Below the pieces are notes generated by a model. It saw only the letters and a list, made by a program, of their open reading frames with translations. It had not been told where the DNA came from and did no database searches. This document shows positions 45,198-55,133 of a DNA stretch of 64,000 nucleotides, piece by piece. Where the stretch lies: positions 62,001 through 126,000 of the forward strand of contig NZ_CP092333.1 of the NCBI RefSeq assembly GCF_018595675.2. Direction: 5' to 3'. The position numbers and the translations under genes are program-made. Position 1 is the first letter of the stretch, and each line of letters starts with the position of its first letter. The stretch comes from Flavihumibacter fluvii (lineage in GTDB: Bacteria; Bacteroidota; Bacteroidia; Chitinophagales; Chitinophagaceae).

Positions 45198-46103
45198 CTA
45201 CCTGTTCAGGTTCCTGTTCAGGCTATAACTGAAGTCGGCATTGCCCACATATAAACTATAATCCCGCCGAAGGAATAAAATCACCTGTTCGTCCAGTACC
45301 AGGAAGGACATGGATTCTTCCGGTTTATCAGGGTCCAATTGGTAAATGATGGCATTGGGTTGTGCAGGTATTCCTTTAATAATGGCCCATTTGCCGCCCA
45401 CTGAATCAGCACGGCGATTGACCGTTTTTAAAATATAGGTTGTAGGGGCAAGTGTCACAGGGTCACGGTTCAGGATCACGCGCCATTTGATTTTAAAGCA
45501 GTCAGGCTGAACGGCGAGCCGATGGTCTTTCGCCAACTCGATACAGGGCGTCCTTCCATCAAAGGTTAAATGCGTAGCTGAATCTTCTTCCAGCCTGGCG
45601 GTGGGTAAGAGGCGCGGTAATTCTTTTGATACTACAGTGCCATCCTGAACTCGGTTGAGGCAATAACCCCAGCCGCCATTGCCTGTCATCATTTTGCCAT
45701 CTGATGTCAGTAGGTGGTAGACCTGATCGTTTAACCTTTGAAGCCGGAAGCTTGCTGCAGGTTGGTTTGAAGTGAAAGTATAGACTTCACCGGGATTGTA
45801 ATGGCCGGCCAGCATATGGTGGTTATCCTGCTTAAACCCCAAAGTATTTGGTTTTGCTTCGCCATATTTCAGGTCTGCAGTAAATGTTTTATCTGGCCGA
45901 AGGGTCAGGTGCCAACGGATAAAATCTATGGTGCCTGTTGTTTGTATACCCAACATGGCTAGTATAGGGGAATCTGCTGGAGTACTGGCTGCCAGGATGA
46001 TATCCCCTGCTTTTGTACGGTCAGGCGAACCTGTGCAGGAGCCTGATGCGAAAGCTGACACTACCAGTAAAAGGAGATACTGAATTACATGTTCCTTTTT
46101 CAT
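45198..46103 (-). CDS. NlpE-like lipoprotein
   Basis: The protein is 301 residues from ATG 46103. A lipobox-like ASGSC follows a hydrophobic stretch. The middle region (FIRWHLTLRPDKTFTADLKY, then GHYNPGEVYTFTS and RLNDQVYHLLTSDGKMM) resembles the NlpE N-terminal beta fold, and a second half of similar strand pattern follows. The usual NlpE CxxC motif was not found, so the link is only by outline. The frame is open to 46172 without a signal-like start. Confidence 0.5.
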   Translation of the reverse strand: MKKEHVIQYLLLLVVSAFASGSCTGSPDRTKAGDIILAASTPADSPILAMLGIQTTGTIDFIRWHLTLRPDKTFTADLKYGEAKPNTLGFKQDNHHMLAGHYNPGEVYTFTSNQPAASFRLQRLNDQVYHLLTSDGKMMTGNGGWGYCLNRVQDGTVVSKELPRLLPTARLEEDSATHLTFDGRTPCIELAKDHRLAVQPDCFKIKWRVILNRDPVTLAPTTYILKTVNRRADSVGGKWAIIKGIPAQPNAIIYQLDPDKPEESMSFLVLDEQVILFLRRDYSLYVGNADFSYSLNRNLNR

Positions 46104-46172
46104 GGTATCATTTTTTGTCTGTAGTATAGTCGCCCGGCAGATCGGGTAAGGCCTTTTTAAAAGTATTCCCAA

Positions 46173-46529
46173 TGGGCAGAGTTAGTTTGCCGGACCTGGA
46201 TCAAAAGGATAAGGTAATTAATTTTTTAACTCATTAGCTAATGGAGACTGGTTAGCGCGATTTCAGTAAAAAGCGAACGGTGCCCGGTTAAAATAAGCTG
46301 CAGCAGCATAAGGATGGTCTTGTAAAAAAGCGCGTTCCGGAAGCGATCTTTACCATATTGAATTTCCCAACCATAGGAATACCGGCATTCCGGCCACATA
46401 GGTAAGGTAAAGCCTGCATACATCGAAACGCGCTGCTTCTTAATACCAAATACCTTTATACCAAATATTTCAGGGGGACGTATGGGTGGGGATATGAGCT
46501 TACAATTTATCCTTAATTTACCAGGGATA
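46173..46529. other. Intergenic region, no convincing gene
   Basis: A 61-codon minus-strand frame at 46238-46423 has an odd mix of residues and no family features. No hairpin terminator or tRNA was seen. Both flanking genes are on the minus strand. Confidence 0.4.
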
Positions 46530-47816
46530 TTATAGCCATAAATATACCAATATTGCTGTTAAAAAAATCATCCCGTATCCTATATAGAGATATTTTCTTA
46601 ATGCAATACTTCCGGCCCAAATACCTATACCCATTTTAACCAGGGTATTACTGATGGTAGCTATCAAAACAGCTTTAAGTGCCAGTGAATAATCCAGTTT
46701 GGCACCGGCCAGTTTAGAAACGCTGATAGTAATGGCGTCTATATCGGATAACCCGGCAAAGCCACTGGAAACAATTAATCCTTTTTCCCCCAGGTGTTCA
46801 TTTGCATAATTTACGACCAGTAAAACCACCGTATAAATCACCCCGAATAAAATGGCACCCTGCAGGTCAAGTGGTTTATTTTGCCGGAAAGAAGTTTCTA
46901 TTTTTGGGGATCCTTTTTGTTTAATATACAGGAATACCGTTACGCCGATCGCTGCCACGAAGACCAGTGAAAATGCCAGCCAGCTTGCATCGAACAGGGC
47001 TTTGTTAAAAACAAAGATCAATACAAGGACCCGGATGATCATAATGGAAGAGGCTGCCAGGATTGCAATGGCACAGCTATGTGAATGTTCGTCATTCTCC
47101 TTACTTTTTTTTGCAAAAACCCAGGTTACGGCAGTGCTGGAAACCAGTCCCCCGACGATACCACTTAACAGTATGCCTCTTTTTGCACCAAGGAACTTCA
47201 TCAGCAGGTAGCCGATAAATCCAAGTCCGGACGTAAGTAAAATGACCCACCCTATTTCGCGGGGGTTCAGGATATTGTTAGGGCCGAAATTCCTGTCGGG
47301 TAAAAATGGGAAAACCAATAAGGCAACCACCACATAGCGGATGAAATCATACAGCTCATCTTCCGTGATCTTTCCGATAATAAAATGGAGTTTCGGTTTT
47401 GAAGACAACACAACGACGACCACTACCGTGATCATGAGGCTGATGGTGATATATCCTAAAAAAGACAGACCGCCCAATAAAAAGCCGATGAGTACCGTAA
47501 AATCAGTGGTCGTTCCTATATCCCCGCCGGTGGCCTTGAACCAGTAGGATATTCCGGTTAAAATGCCAACTACCAGGATGATGGAAAAATATACCCAGGG
47601 GGAGAGTACATAAAAAGTCATACTTCCTACAAAACCCAGGACCAACACCATTATAAAGGTCCTTATACCGGCAAAACTTTCTGTTTTTTCTTTTATCGCA
47701 GCGTGTTCCCGCTCCAGTCCTATTATTGCACCTATACCTATGGCAACAAACAACCTGATGATAAAATCAGTCTGCGATAATTGGAATGTACCGGTATCGA
47801 TGAGGAAGTCGTCCAT
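46530..47816 (-). CDS. MgtC/SapB-family membrane protein with DUF4010 domain
   Basis: The protein is 428 residues with about thirteen hydrophobic segments. Residues 1-140 follow the MgtC/SapB pattern (RLFVAIGIGAIIGLEREHAA, GIRTFIMVLVLGFVG, GGDIGTTTDFTVLIGFLLGG). The second half is a DUF4010 domain (GILLSGIVGGLVSSTAVTW and GFAGLSDIDAITISVSKLA). The two-domain layout is common in bacteria and is thought to be a membrane transporter or channel; the substrate is unknown. It appears monocistronic. Confidence 0.87.
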   Translation of the reverse strand: MDDFLIDTGTFQLSQTDFIIRLFVAIGIGAIIGLEREHAAIKEKTESFAGIRTFIMVLVLGFVGSMTFYVLSPWVYFSIILVVGILTGISYWFKATGGDIGTTTDFTVLIGFLLGGLSFLGYITISLMITVVVVVVLSSKPKLHFIIGKITEDELYDFIRYVVVALLVFPFLPDRNFGPNNILNPREIGWVILLTSGLGFIGYLLMKFLGAKRGILLSGIVGGLVSSTAVTWVFAKKSKENDEHSHSCAIAILAASSIMIIRVLVLIFVFNKALFDASWLAFSLVFVAAIGVTVFLYIKQKGSPKIETSFRQNKPLDLQGAILFGVIYTVVLLVVNYANEHLGEKGLIVSSGFAGLSDIDAITISVSKLAGAKLDYSLALKAVLIATISNTLVKMGIGIWAGSIALRKYLYIGYGMIFLTAILVYLWL

Positions 47817-47960
47817 GGTCCTGGATTATTGTTTACCTGCTTTTAAGATAGTTATTTTATTGCATTAGGATATTGTTGCTGAAATCGCGATATTGCTTTA
47901 CTACTATTAGCTGTATACATAGGCCCTGATTGGTGGATAGGCTTGTTTCATTTTAAAACT

Positions 47961-49313
47961 ATGTATTACATGGAAAAAAAATTCCTGGTTGTCGCTATTT
48001 TAATTCTTTCAGGTATAGGCAATGTCATAGGGCAGGCAATTCCGCAAAAGACCATTCTAATCAACAATGTCCAGATTTTTAATGGTAAAGATGAAAAGCT
48101 GCTTACCGGAAATGTGTTGATCGTTGGTGGCCTTATTTCAAAAGTTTCTTCAACGCCAATTCCCACCAATAAAAGCGCTAACACGATCATAATTGATGGT
48201 AAAGGTAAATTTTTAATGCCCGGATTGATCGATGCCCATGCGCATACCATGATGGATGCGATTCCGCTGCAACTGGCCATGGTATCCGATATCGGTTACG
48301 TGAATTTATTTGCCGCCAACTCTGCCGGCAAACAATTGATGCGGGGTTTTACCACCGTGCGCGATATGGGTGGCGCCTCCTTTAGCCTGAAAACAGCCAT
48401 TGACCAGGGGCTTGTAAACGGCCCCAGGATTTATCCTTCAGGGGCTACCATTTCGCAAACCGGTGGGCATGGTGATTTTGGCATGCCTACTGATGTACCC
48501 CGCCAGGTTGGTGCGCCATTATCTTACTTTGAGAAAACGGGTATGACCAGCATTGCCGACGGCGCTGACCAGGTGCTGATGCGCACCCGTGAGCAATTGC
48601 GGCAGGGTGCTTCCCAAATCAAACTGATGGCCGGTGGCGGCGTTTCTTCTAATTATGACCCTATTGATGTTGCACAATATACAGAGGCCGAGTTTAAGTC
48701 TGCAGTTGCTGCTGCTGAGAACTGGGGCACTTATGTTGCGGTGCATGCCTATACGCCCAAGGCAATTACTGCTGCAATTACGGCTGGTGTGAAATGCATT
48801 GAACATGGCCAGTTGATGGATGAGCCTACTGCAAAGCTGATGGCGGCAAAAGGGACATGGTTATGCCTGCAGCCGTTTTTGGATGACGAGGATGCAACCC
48901 CATTCCCGGAAGGGTCCGATAACAGGGCCAAACAATTGCAAATGTTTTCGGGTACAGATAACGCTTACAAGCTTGCCATAAAATACAAGTTGAAAATGGC
49001 GTTTGGTACTGATTGCCTTTTCGATGCAAAAATTGCCCGGCGCCAGGGCATCCAGCTAACGAAATTGACCCGTTGGTTCACACCGTATGAGATATTGAAA
49101 ATGGCAACATCCACCAATGCGGAATTATTGGCCATGTCGGGCTTTCGGAATCCTTATAAAAACAAATTAGGCGTCATTGAAGAAGGCGCTTATGCCGACC
49201 TGTTAGTAGTGGATGGCAACCCGCTCCAGGATATTAAACTGGTCGAAGACCCTGAGAATAATTTCCTCGTCATTATGAAGAATGGTGTGGTCTATAAAAA
49301 CAACCTGAAATAA
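47961..49313 (+). CDS. Secreted amidohydrolase (imidazolonepropionase-like)
   Basis: About 450 residues. Starts at 47961 or 47970 (ATG) are both plausible; the signal peptide ends near NVIGQA. The amidohydrolase metal site is visible: GLIDAHAHTMMD, YVAVHAYTPKA, CIEHGQLMDEP and FGTDCLFD. The carboxylated Lys is probably in QIKLMAGGGVSS. The C-terminal motif GVIEEGAYADLLVVDGNPLQ is typical of the imidazolonepropionase/Xaa-Pro dipeptidase-like branch. It is probably a periplasmic hydrolase of cyclic amides or peptides. Confidence 0.88.
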   Translation: MYYMEKKFLVVAILILSGIGNVIGQAIPQKTILINNVQIFNGKDEKLLTGNVLIVGGLISKVSSTPIPTNKSANTIIIDGKGKFLMPGLIDAHAHTMMDAIPLQLAMVSDIGYVNLFAANSAGKQLMRGFTTVRDMGGASFSLKTAIDQGLVNGPRIYPSGATISQTGGHGDFGMPTDVPRQVGAPLSYFEKTGMTSIADGADQVLMRTREQLRQGASQIKLMAGGGVSSNYDPIDVAQYTEAEFKSAVAAAENWGTYVAVHAYTPKAITAAITAGVKCIEHGQLMDEPTAKLMAAKGTWLCLQPFLDDEDATPFPEGSDNRAKQLQMFSGTDNAYKLAIKYKLKMAFGTDCLFDAKIARRQGIQLTKLTRWFTPYEILKMATSTNAELLAMSGFRNPYKNKLGVIEEGAYADLLVVDGNPLQDIKLVEDPENNFLVIMKNGVVYKNNLK

Positions 49314-49402
49314 TCAGGCACAACAGAAGGACAAAATGCCATTGAAATTCACTGTTTGAATACACGCAGCTAAGCTATACCTTTAGGGATTAACCCTTTT
49401 GT

Positions 49403-49561
49403 ATGGATTTTGTAGCGCTGCTTTTATTCGGAGTCCTGATTGCGGTTATACTGCATCTTAAGGCAAAGTTGTTTATTAAGTTGGATCATGTGACCATCAA
49501 TATTCATTGCGCTGGCCATACTGTTAGTTGTTACCGCCTAACTAACCAGGGAAGTGAATAA
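49403..49561 (+). CDS. Possible 52-residue membrane-anchored small protein
   Basis: Not recognised. From ATG 49403 the frame starts with one hydrophobic helix (FVALLLFGVLIAVILHLKAK) and ends in a short polar, Cys/His-containing tail. Its stop lies 12 bases before the TTG start of the next gene. The helix followed by a basic residue looks like a real single-span protein, but there is no other support. Confidence 0.35.
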   Translation: MDFVALLLFGVLIAVILHLKAKLFIKLDHVTINIHCAGHTVSCYRLTNQGSE

Positions 49562-49573
49562 TTCCAAAAGGAT

Positions 49574-51007
49574 TTGAAAAAGTTATACCATACCGATGTT
49601 GACGCAGTTGTGGTTGGTTCCGGACCTAATGGACTTGCTGCTGCGATCACCTTGCAGCAACGTGGATTATCGGTTGTGGTAGTTGAAGCAAGACCAACCA
49701 TTGGGGGTGGAATGCGCACCGCTGAAGTAACATTGCCGGGTTTCAAACATGATATCTGTTCAGCCATTCATCCATTAGCTGTATCGGCACCATTTTTCAG
49801 GAACATCCCCCTGGAAAAATTTGGATTGTCTTTTGTCCATCCACAAATATGTGCTGCACACCCATTCGATGATGGATCAGCTGCTGCATTATACCCTTCG
49901 CTTGAACAAACAGCTGCAGCATTGGGAAAGGACCGCGAAAATTACCTGGCATTGATGCAGGAGCTGGAGCAGGACTGGCCGAAAATTATTGATGATATTC
50001 TGGCGCCATTAAGGGTTCCGAAACATCCGGTGGAGATGGCGCGCTTTGGCCTGAAAGCATTTGTGCCTGCCAGCTATATATTGCGCAGGTTTTCAGGGGA
50101 GCCTGCAAAGGCTTTGTTCGCCGGTATGGCAGCCCATGGGATCCTTCCGCTGAACGCCGCAGCTACTGCTGCGTTTGGCCTTGTTTTGATGGCTGCCGGG
50201 CATACTGCCGGATGGCCCATACCAGTTGGCGGATCCCAATCAATTGCCAATGCCCTGGGTGATTATTTCATTTCCATAGGGGGTAAAATTGAAACCGGTT
50301 TTGAAGTGCGCTCTTTATCCCAATTACCTTCAACCAAAGCTATTTTGTTTGATACTACGCCGCAGCAATTATTGACCATCGCCGGACAGGATTTTTCTGC
50401 TTTCTACAAGTGGCAGTTGAAACGTTTTCGCTATGGATTGGGGGTATTTAAAATAGATTGGGCCCTGGATGGGGCTATCCCTTTTACAGCGCCTGAATGC
50501 CGGTCTGCAGGTACGGTCCACCTGGGCAATCGATTTGCCGATATTGCCCAGGCAGAGGCAGATACACATAATGGCCATCACCCTGGAAAGCCATTTGTAC
50601 TATTGGCACAACAGTCCCTGTTTGACCCAATGCGTGCCCCGGAAGGAAAACAGGTGGCCTGGGCATATTGCCATGTGCCAAACGGATCCACACAAAACAT
50701 GACTGACCAGATCGAAGCCCAGGTGGAAAGATTTGCACCAGGCTTCCGCGACCTGATCATCGGCCGGCATGTGATGAATACAGTTGCTATGGAAGGGTAT
50801 AATGCAAATTATATCGGTGGCGATATCAATGGCGGGATCCAGGACCTCGGACAATTGTTTTCAAGGCCTGCTCTTCGCTGGTCGCCTTATCGCACCAGCA
50901 CTAAAGGGATCTACATTTGCTCCTCATCTACACCACCTGGTGGCGGAGTGCATGGAATGTGCGGATTTCATGCCGCAAACCGGGCCTATAAAGATATATT
51001 TATGTAA
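49574..51007 (+). CDS. FAD-dependent oxidoreductase of the phytoene-desaturase/PYROXD2 type (TTG start)
   Basis: The protein is 477 residues. The dinucleotide-binding motif is AVVVGSGPNGLAAAITLQQR at residues 12-31, followed by VVEARPTIGGGMRT. The C-terminus has the second FAD motif (GGGVHGMCGFHAANRAY). These fit the CrtI/PYROXD2-like flavoprotein family. The frame starts with TTG at 49574. No carotenoid genes are nearby, so carotenoid chemistry is not assumed. A nine-base gap to the YeiH-type gene suggests a shared transcript. Confidence 0.85.
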   Translation: MKKLYHTDVDAVVVGSGPNGLAAAITLQQRGLSVVVVEARPTIGGGMRTAEVTLPGFKHDICSAIHPLAVSAPFFRNIPLEKFGLSFVHPQICAAHPFDDGSAAALYPSLEQTAAALGKDRENYLALMQELEQDWPKIIDDILAPLRVPKHPVEMARFGLKAFVPASYILRRFSGEPAKALFAGMAAHGILPLNAAATAAFGLVLMAAGHTAGWPIPVGGSQSIANALGDYFISIGGKIETGFEVRSLSQLPSTKAILFDTTPQQLLTIAGQDFSAFYKWQLKRFRYGLGVFKIDWALDGAIPFTAPECRSAGTVHLGNRFADIAQAEADTHNGHHPGKPFVLLAQQSLFDPMRAPEGKQVAWAYCHVPNGSTQNMTDQIEAQVERFAPGFRDLIIGRHVMNTVAMEGYNANYIGGDINGGIQDLGQLFSRPALRWSPYRTSTKGIYICSSSTPPGGGVHGMCGFHAANRAYKDIFM

Positions 51008-51015
51008 ATTTTGCG

Positions 51016-52278
51016 ATGAATATGATTGATCAAAAACCACTCCTTACTGAAGACTGGACAGCTGTTATTTTAGGCTTTGCAATTATTGTTTTAGTGCTTG
51101 CAGGATTGCCTATTGCAATGCCTGCGTATGGATGGAAATCGGCCGGTGATTTCGGTAACAAAATTTTATCCGGTGGAAACCTTTGGCAAATGCTGCTCTT
51201 GTCTGCAGGGATGTTGCTGATCGCACTGGTGGGTGCAAAACTCTTCAATAAATCCATTTCCAGCCTGCTGGTCACTTTCCCGGTCGTATTAGTGCTATCA
51301 TTGCTGGCCATGATATTGGCGGGGAACAGCCAGGTGAAAGCATTGAACCTCGAAGCAGTGATCTTCAGCCTTGGGCTAGGCCTTCTCATCAGCAACGTCT
51401 TTTCATTGCCTGGTTGGTTCCGTAACGCATTGGCGACAGAATTATATGTGAAAATCGGGCTGGTGATCCTCGGAACCAGTGTGATCTTTTCCGATATCCT
51501 CAAAGCAGGTTCATTCGGATTATTGCAGGCCCTCATCGTTGTACTAGCTGTTTGGTATTTTGCTTTTTGGGTATGCAAAAAATTAGGAGTGGATGAAGAG
51601 ATGCGAATGATGATCTCGAGTGCAGTATCCATCTGTGGTGTGTCAGCAGCCATTGCCACCGCCGGCGCCATCAAAGGCGATACAAAAAAATTGTCTTATG
51701 TGATTTCCCTTGTTCTGGTTACAGCAATTCCGATGATGATCTTCATGCCGGTGCTGGCCAATTGGATGCACCTCTCCGAAACAGTGACCGGCGCCTGGCT
51801 AGGCGGTAGTATTGATACCACCGGCGCTGTAGTTGCATCGGGGACCCTGGTAGGGGAGGAGGCCCTGAAGATAAGTACCATCGTGAAGTTCTCGCAGAAT
51901 GTATTACTGGGAATTGCGGCCTTTGCAATTTCGGTTTACTGGACCTACACCAATAAGCAGCCATCTGCCGATGTGGTTAGTGAGAAGCCCACCCTGGGCG
52001 TGATCTGGGACCGTTTCCCTAAATTTGTCATCGGCTTTATAGGTGCCTCACTGTTATTCTCGTTTATTATTCAACCCGATACGATTGTAAAAGTTAAAGA
52101 ACCATTGAAGCAAATTCAAACCCTATGGTTTGTTTTGGCCTTCACCAGTATCGGCCTAGAAACAAAATTCTCCGACCTCTTCCACCAGGATAACCGCAGG
52201 CCACTTTACGGATTTTTGATCGCCCAATTATTCAATGTAATCGTGACATTAGGCGTGGCCATGCTATTGTTCTCCTGA
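51016..52278 (+). CDS. YeiH/UPF0324-family membrane transporter
   Basis: The protein is 420 residues with about eleven helices. The family signature is ISSAVSICGVSAAIATAGAI near residue 197, with GAWLGGSIDTTGAVVASGTL further on and FVLAFTSIGLETKFSDLF near the C-terminus. Members are called putative sulfate or sulfonate exporters, but this is not established. It is the last plus-strand gene before the convergent methionine operon. Confidence 0.88.
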   Translation: MNMIDQKPLLTEDWTAVILGFAIIVLVLAGLPIAMPAYGWKSAGDFGNKILSGGNLWQMLLLSAGMLLIALVGAKLFNKSISSLLVTFPVVLVLSLLAMILAGNSQVKALNLEAVIFSLGLGLLISNVFSLPGWFRNALATELYVKIGLVILGTSVIFSDILKAGSFGLLQALIVVLAVWYFAFWVCKKLGVDEEMRMMISSAVSICGVSAAIATAGAIKGDTKKLSYVISLVLVTAIPMMIFMPVLANWMHLSETVTGAWLGGSIDTTGAVVASGTLVGEEALKISTIVKFSQNVLLGIAAFAISVYWTYTNKQPSADVVSEKPTLGVIWDRFPKFVIGFIGASLLFSFIIQPDTIVKVKEPLKQIQTLWFVLAFTSIGLETKFSDLFHQDNRRPLYGFLIAQLFNVIVTLGVAMLLFS

Positions 52279-52319
52279 TGATTACCCATGAGGCGCATCT
52301 GCTCACCGCTTACTGCTTT

Positions 52320-53579
52320 CTAAAAAGCCACACCCGCCAGTTCCAGGCTCTTCTTCTTCAATTGCTGTATGGCTATATCCTCAATGATCGGGTCGGGTGT
52401 AAGTACCAGGGAAGTATTGTTTGTCTTCCACCAATCCTTTTCCAGTAATTCCTTCACCGGTAATACACCCACCAGGTATTTCCTTTCTTCACGGGCATGC
52501 CATTCTTCAATCCACTCAAACTTTTCACGCGGAATAAATTTCCAATCCGTAAAGCTTACATACACCCGCAGGTAAAAATCATTGGTCAGCACATTTGGTT
52601 GGTGGTGGTATAATTTTTTGTACTCATATTTATAATCATACCGCAAGGCCGACAGGTCACTGAGCACTGCGGAAGCGGTGGGAAAACTTCCCGCACCCTT
52701 ACCATAGAAAAACTGCTTATCGGCAAACCCGCTCTCAATTACGACGCCATTATATTCATTCTTTACAAAAGCCAGGTGATCATCCTGCGGAATAAATTGC
52801 GGGATCACAAAGCTGGCCACCTTGCCATTGCTCAGTTTTTGCGCCTGCGCCACCAGCTTGATCTGCTGGCCTTTTTCCGCCGCTACTTTCGCATCCATGG
52901 CATGGATATTCTGGATACCGGTAAACAATAAATTATCCGGATGTTCAATAATGCCATAGGCATGGGTCAATAAGAAAGCCCATTTATTCACGGCATCATA
53001 TCCTTCCACATCTAGTTTGGGATCCGATTCTGCAAAACCCAATTGCTGGGCAAGTAAAAGGGCAGATTGAAAATCCAGTTTGTCTTCAAACATCTTGGTC
53101 AGGATAAAATTCGTTGATCCGTTTACGATCGCTTTAATGCCATGCAACAGGTCATTGTCATAATACTCTTCCAGGTTGCGGATAACGGGTATTGATGCAC
53201 AGGCTGCAGCTTCATACAATAAGCTTTGACCGGTTTCCTGCTGTAGGGCCAGCAGCTCAGGCAAATGTTCGGCGATCATTTTTTTGCTGGCACTTACCAC
53301 AGCCTTCCCATTTCTTAAAGCGGTGGACACAATTTCGAAGGCCGGCTCTGATTCATTGATCACTTCTACAATTACATTGATGTTTTCATCATTCAGCAAC
53401 TCGTCCTTATCGGTCGTAAACAATGCGTCTGGTGCATTCCTTTTTTTGGAAGGGTCTTTGATACATACTTTCTGAATGGTGGCACTCAGCGACGGGGTTT
53501 TTTGCAAGACCTTATATAATCCTTCGCCTACTACGCCGAAACCGAATAATCCAATGTTGAGTTGCTTGTGGTGTGTCAT
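52320..53579 (-). CDS. hom: Homoserine dehydrogenase
   Basis: The protein is 419 residues. The NAD(P)-binding motif is GLFGFGVVGEGLYKVL near residue 10. Family motifs are VSASKKMIAEH, YEAAACASIPVIRNL, IVNGSTNFILTKM and LGFAESDPKLDVEGYDA, covering the catalytic Lys and substrate site. There is no fused aspartokinase, and no C-terminal ACT domain was recognised. It reduces aspartate semialdehyde to homoserine for threonine and methionine. It is the second gene behind the SAM riboswitch, 13 bases after the PLP enzyme gene. Confidence 0.92.
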   Translation of the reverse strand: MTHHKQLNIGLFGFGVVGEGLYKVLQKTPSLSATIQKVCIKDPSKKRNAPDALFTTDKDELLNDENINVIVEVINESEPAFEIVSTALRNGKAVVSASKKMIAEHLPELLALQQETGQSLLYEAAACASIPVIRNLEEYYDNDLLHGIKAIVNGSTNFILTKMFEDKLDFQSALLLAQQLGFAESDPKLDVEGYDAVNKWAFLLTHAYGIIEHPDNLLFTGIQNIHAMDAKVAAEKGQQIKLVAQAQKLSNGKVASFVIPQFIPQDDHLAFVKNEYNGVVIESGFADKQFFYGKGAGSFPTASAVLSDLSALRYDYKYEYKKLYHHQPNVLTNDFYLRVYVSFTDWKFIPREKFEWIEEWHAREERKYLVGVLPVKELLEKDWWKTNNTSLVLTPDPIIEDIAIQQLKKKSLELAGVAF

Positions 53580-53583
53580 GTTA

Positions 53584-53700
53584 TTTAGTTAGTTAGCAGT
53601 TAGCAGGAAGCAGTGAGCAGTGAGCCGGGAGTGGCAGGGAATTAGAAAAGATATTACTTTTCTTTCTGCTTTCTGCTAGCTGCTCACTGCCGACTTTCCT
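53584..53700. repeat. Imperfect inverted-repeat element at the end of the trans-sulfuration gene
   Basis: On the plus strand TTAGCAGTTAGCAGGAAGC and GCAGTGAGCAGTGAGC near 53590-53622 are answered by CTGCTTTCTGCTAGCTGCTC near 53669-53688. The GCAGTGAGCAG/CTGCTCACTGC units face each other. A similar stretch (TGCTCACCGCTTACTGC) lies at the far end of hom near 52301. It looks like a small dispersed repeat that has entered coding sequence. Confidence 0.6.
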
Positions 53701-54831
53701 CAATGCATTTTCTATATCATCAATCAGGTCCTGCGCATCTTCCAGTCCAACGCTTAAGCGGATGAGACTGTCTGAAACGCCGGCGGCCCTTCTTTTTTCT
53801 GTTTCTATACTTTTATGGGTCATGCTGGCCGGGTGACTCACCAGGCTCTTCACCCCACCCAGGCTCTCTGCCAGGTGAAATAATTGCGTATTGGTAACAA
53901 ATTTCGTGGCTGCCGCCTCAGTATCCTGCCTGAGGCTAAAAGATACAACACCCCCAAAGTCTTTTTGTTGCTTTTTAGCCACCGCATGGTTAGGGTGACT
54001 CGCCAATCCGGGATAGAATACTTTGTCCACCTGTGGATGCTTTTCCAGGTATTGCGCAATGATGGCTGCATTCCGGCAATGCTGGGCGATACGCAGGTGC
54101 AGGGTTTCCAGGCCACGAATCAGCAGGAAACTATCGAACGGTCCCAATACTGCGCCGCAGGCATTCTGGTAGAATTTGATCTGCCTGCCCAGGTCCTCAT
54201 TCCTGGTAATGACCAGTCCAGCGATCACATCACTATGGCCGCCGATATATTTAGTGGCGCTATGCACCACTATATCGGCACCATGCAGCAATGGCTGTTG
54301 CAGCACCGGGGAGGCAAAAGTATTGTCCACCGCCAGCAAAATCTTATACCGGTCGGCAATTGCTGCTATAGCTTCGATGTCAGAGACCTTCAGGGTGGGA
54401 TTTGTAGGGGATTCGATCCAGATCAGCCGGGTCTTTGACGTAATGGCCCGGTTGATGGCACCGAGGTCGGTGGTATCCACGTACGTAACCGTAATGCCAA
54501 ATTTTTTGTACACTTTTTCAAAGAGCCGGTACGCACCGCCATAGATGTCATCTACGGCAACGATCTCGTCACCGGATTCGAGTAATTTGATTACAGCGTC
54601 AATAGCGGCCAGGCCACTGGCGAAGGCAGCTGCTACAGTACCGCCTTCTATTTTCGCTACGATCTTCTCCAGTTCCTGTCGGGTGGGATTGTTCGTACGG
54701 CTGTAATCGAAGCCCTTGTTCACGCCGGGGGCTTCCTGCACAAATGTGCTGGTCTGGTAAATCGGAACGGCAATTGCGCCGGTTTGCGCATCCACGGGGA
54801 TGCTGTGCAATAATTTTGTTGTCGCTTGCAT
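53593..54831 (-). CDS. Cys/Met metabolism PLP-dependent enzyme (cystathionine synthase/lyase type)
   Basis: The protein is 412 residues. The PLP Lys lies in [17 protein letters not shown] near residue 193. Other family motifs are [27 protein letters not shown] and [20 protein letters not shown]. Members include cystathionine gamma-synthase, beta-lyase and O-acetylhomoserine sulfhydrylase; the motifs do not settle which. The SAM riboswitch and the downstream hom gene point to methionine synthesis. The last 30 residues (from about [11 protein letters not shown], ending LLPANC) are encoded by a repeat element and are not part of the family fold. Confidence 0.88.
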   Translation of the reverse strand: MQATTKLLHSIPVDAQTGAIAVPIYQTSTFVQEAPGVNKGFDYSRTNNPTRQELEKIVAKIEGGTVAAAFASGLAAIDAVIKLLESGDEIVAVDDIYGGAYRLFEKVYKKFGITVTYVDTTDLGAINRAITSKTRLIWIESPTNPTLKVSDIEAIAAIADRYKILLAVDNTFASPVLQQPLLHGADIVVHSATKYIGGHSDVIAGLVITRNEDLGRQIKFYQNACGAVLGPFDSFLLIRGLETLHLRIAQHCRNAAIIAQYLEKHPQVDKVFYPGLASHPNHAVAKKQQKDFGGVVSFSLRQDTEAAATKFVTNTQLFHLAESLGGVKSLVSHPASMTHKSIETEKRRAAGVSDSLIRLSVGLEDAQDLIDDIENALRKVGSEQLAESRKKSNIFSNSLPLPAHCSLLPANC

Positions 54832-54912
54832 GTTAAACAGTTTTTTGATTTGAAAAACAGGTTTTTTGCGACACCTACCAAGCTAAAATCGGGAGAGACT
54901 GATTTGTACAAA

Positions 54913-54947
54913 CAAAAAAGCTCTTCCGATAAATCATCAGAAGAGCT
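54913..54947 (-). terminator. Riboswitch-controlled terminator
   Basis: On the minus strand AGCTCTTCTGAT and ATCGGAAGAGCT (plus-strand arms 54936-54947 and 54919-54930) form a near-perfect 12-bp stem, followed by a T run. It sits between the SAM aptamer and the PLP enzyme start, as the off-switch platform of a transcriptional SAM-I riboswitch. Confidence 0.85.
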
Positions 54948-54986
54948 ATATGAAGAAGTTGTATTCTGCAGAAGCTGTTCATCAGA

Positions 54987-55112
54987 CTTATCTCCCCTGT
55001 AAACGATAGTTAAACCGCATACGGGCTGGATTTGGCACCTTACTCCGCGTTGTTACGCGAAACAGGTTGTCAAGGCTTCATCGGGCCATTTCCCTCTGCC
55101 TTTCTTGATAAG
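54987..55112 (-). promoter_or_regulatory. SAM-I (S-box) riboswitch
   Basis: On the minus strand the element begins CTTATCAAGAAAGGCAGAGG and closes with GGGGAGATAAG, so P1 pairs CTTATC with GATAAG. Conserved core pieces appear in order: AGAGGGA, TGGCCCGATGAAGCC, GACAACC, then AAGGTGCCAAATCC. These match the S-box consensus for S-adenosylmethionine binding. The terminator follows 40 bases later. With SAM bound, the terminator should form and shut off the PLP enzyme and hom. Confidence 0.95.
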
Positions 55113-55133
55113 CGATGCTGTAAAGAACTGGTG

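Noticed and set aside
46238-46423. A 61-codon minus-strand frame in the gap before the MgtC-like gene
   Set aside because: Residue composition is not protein-like and no neighbour or signal supports it.
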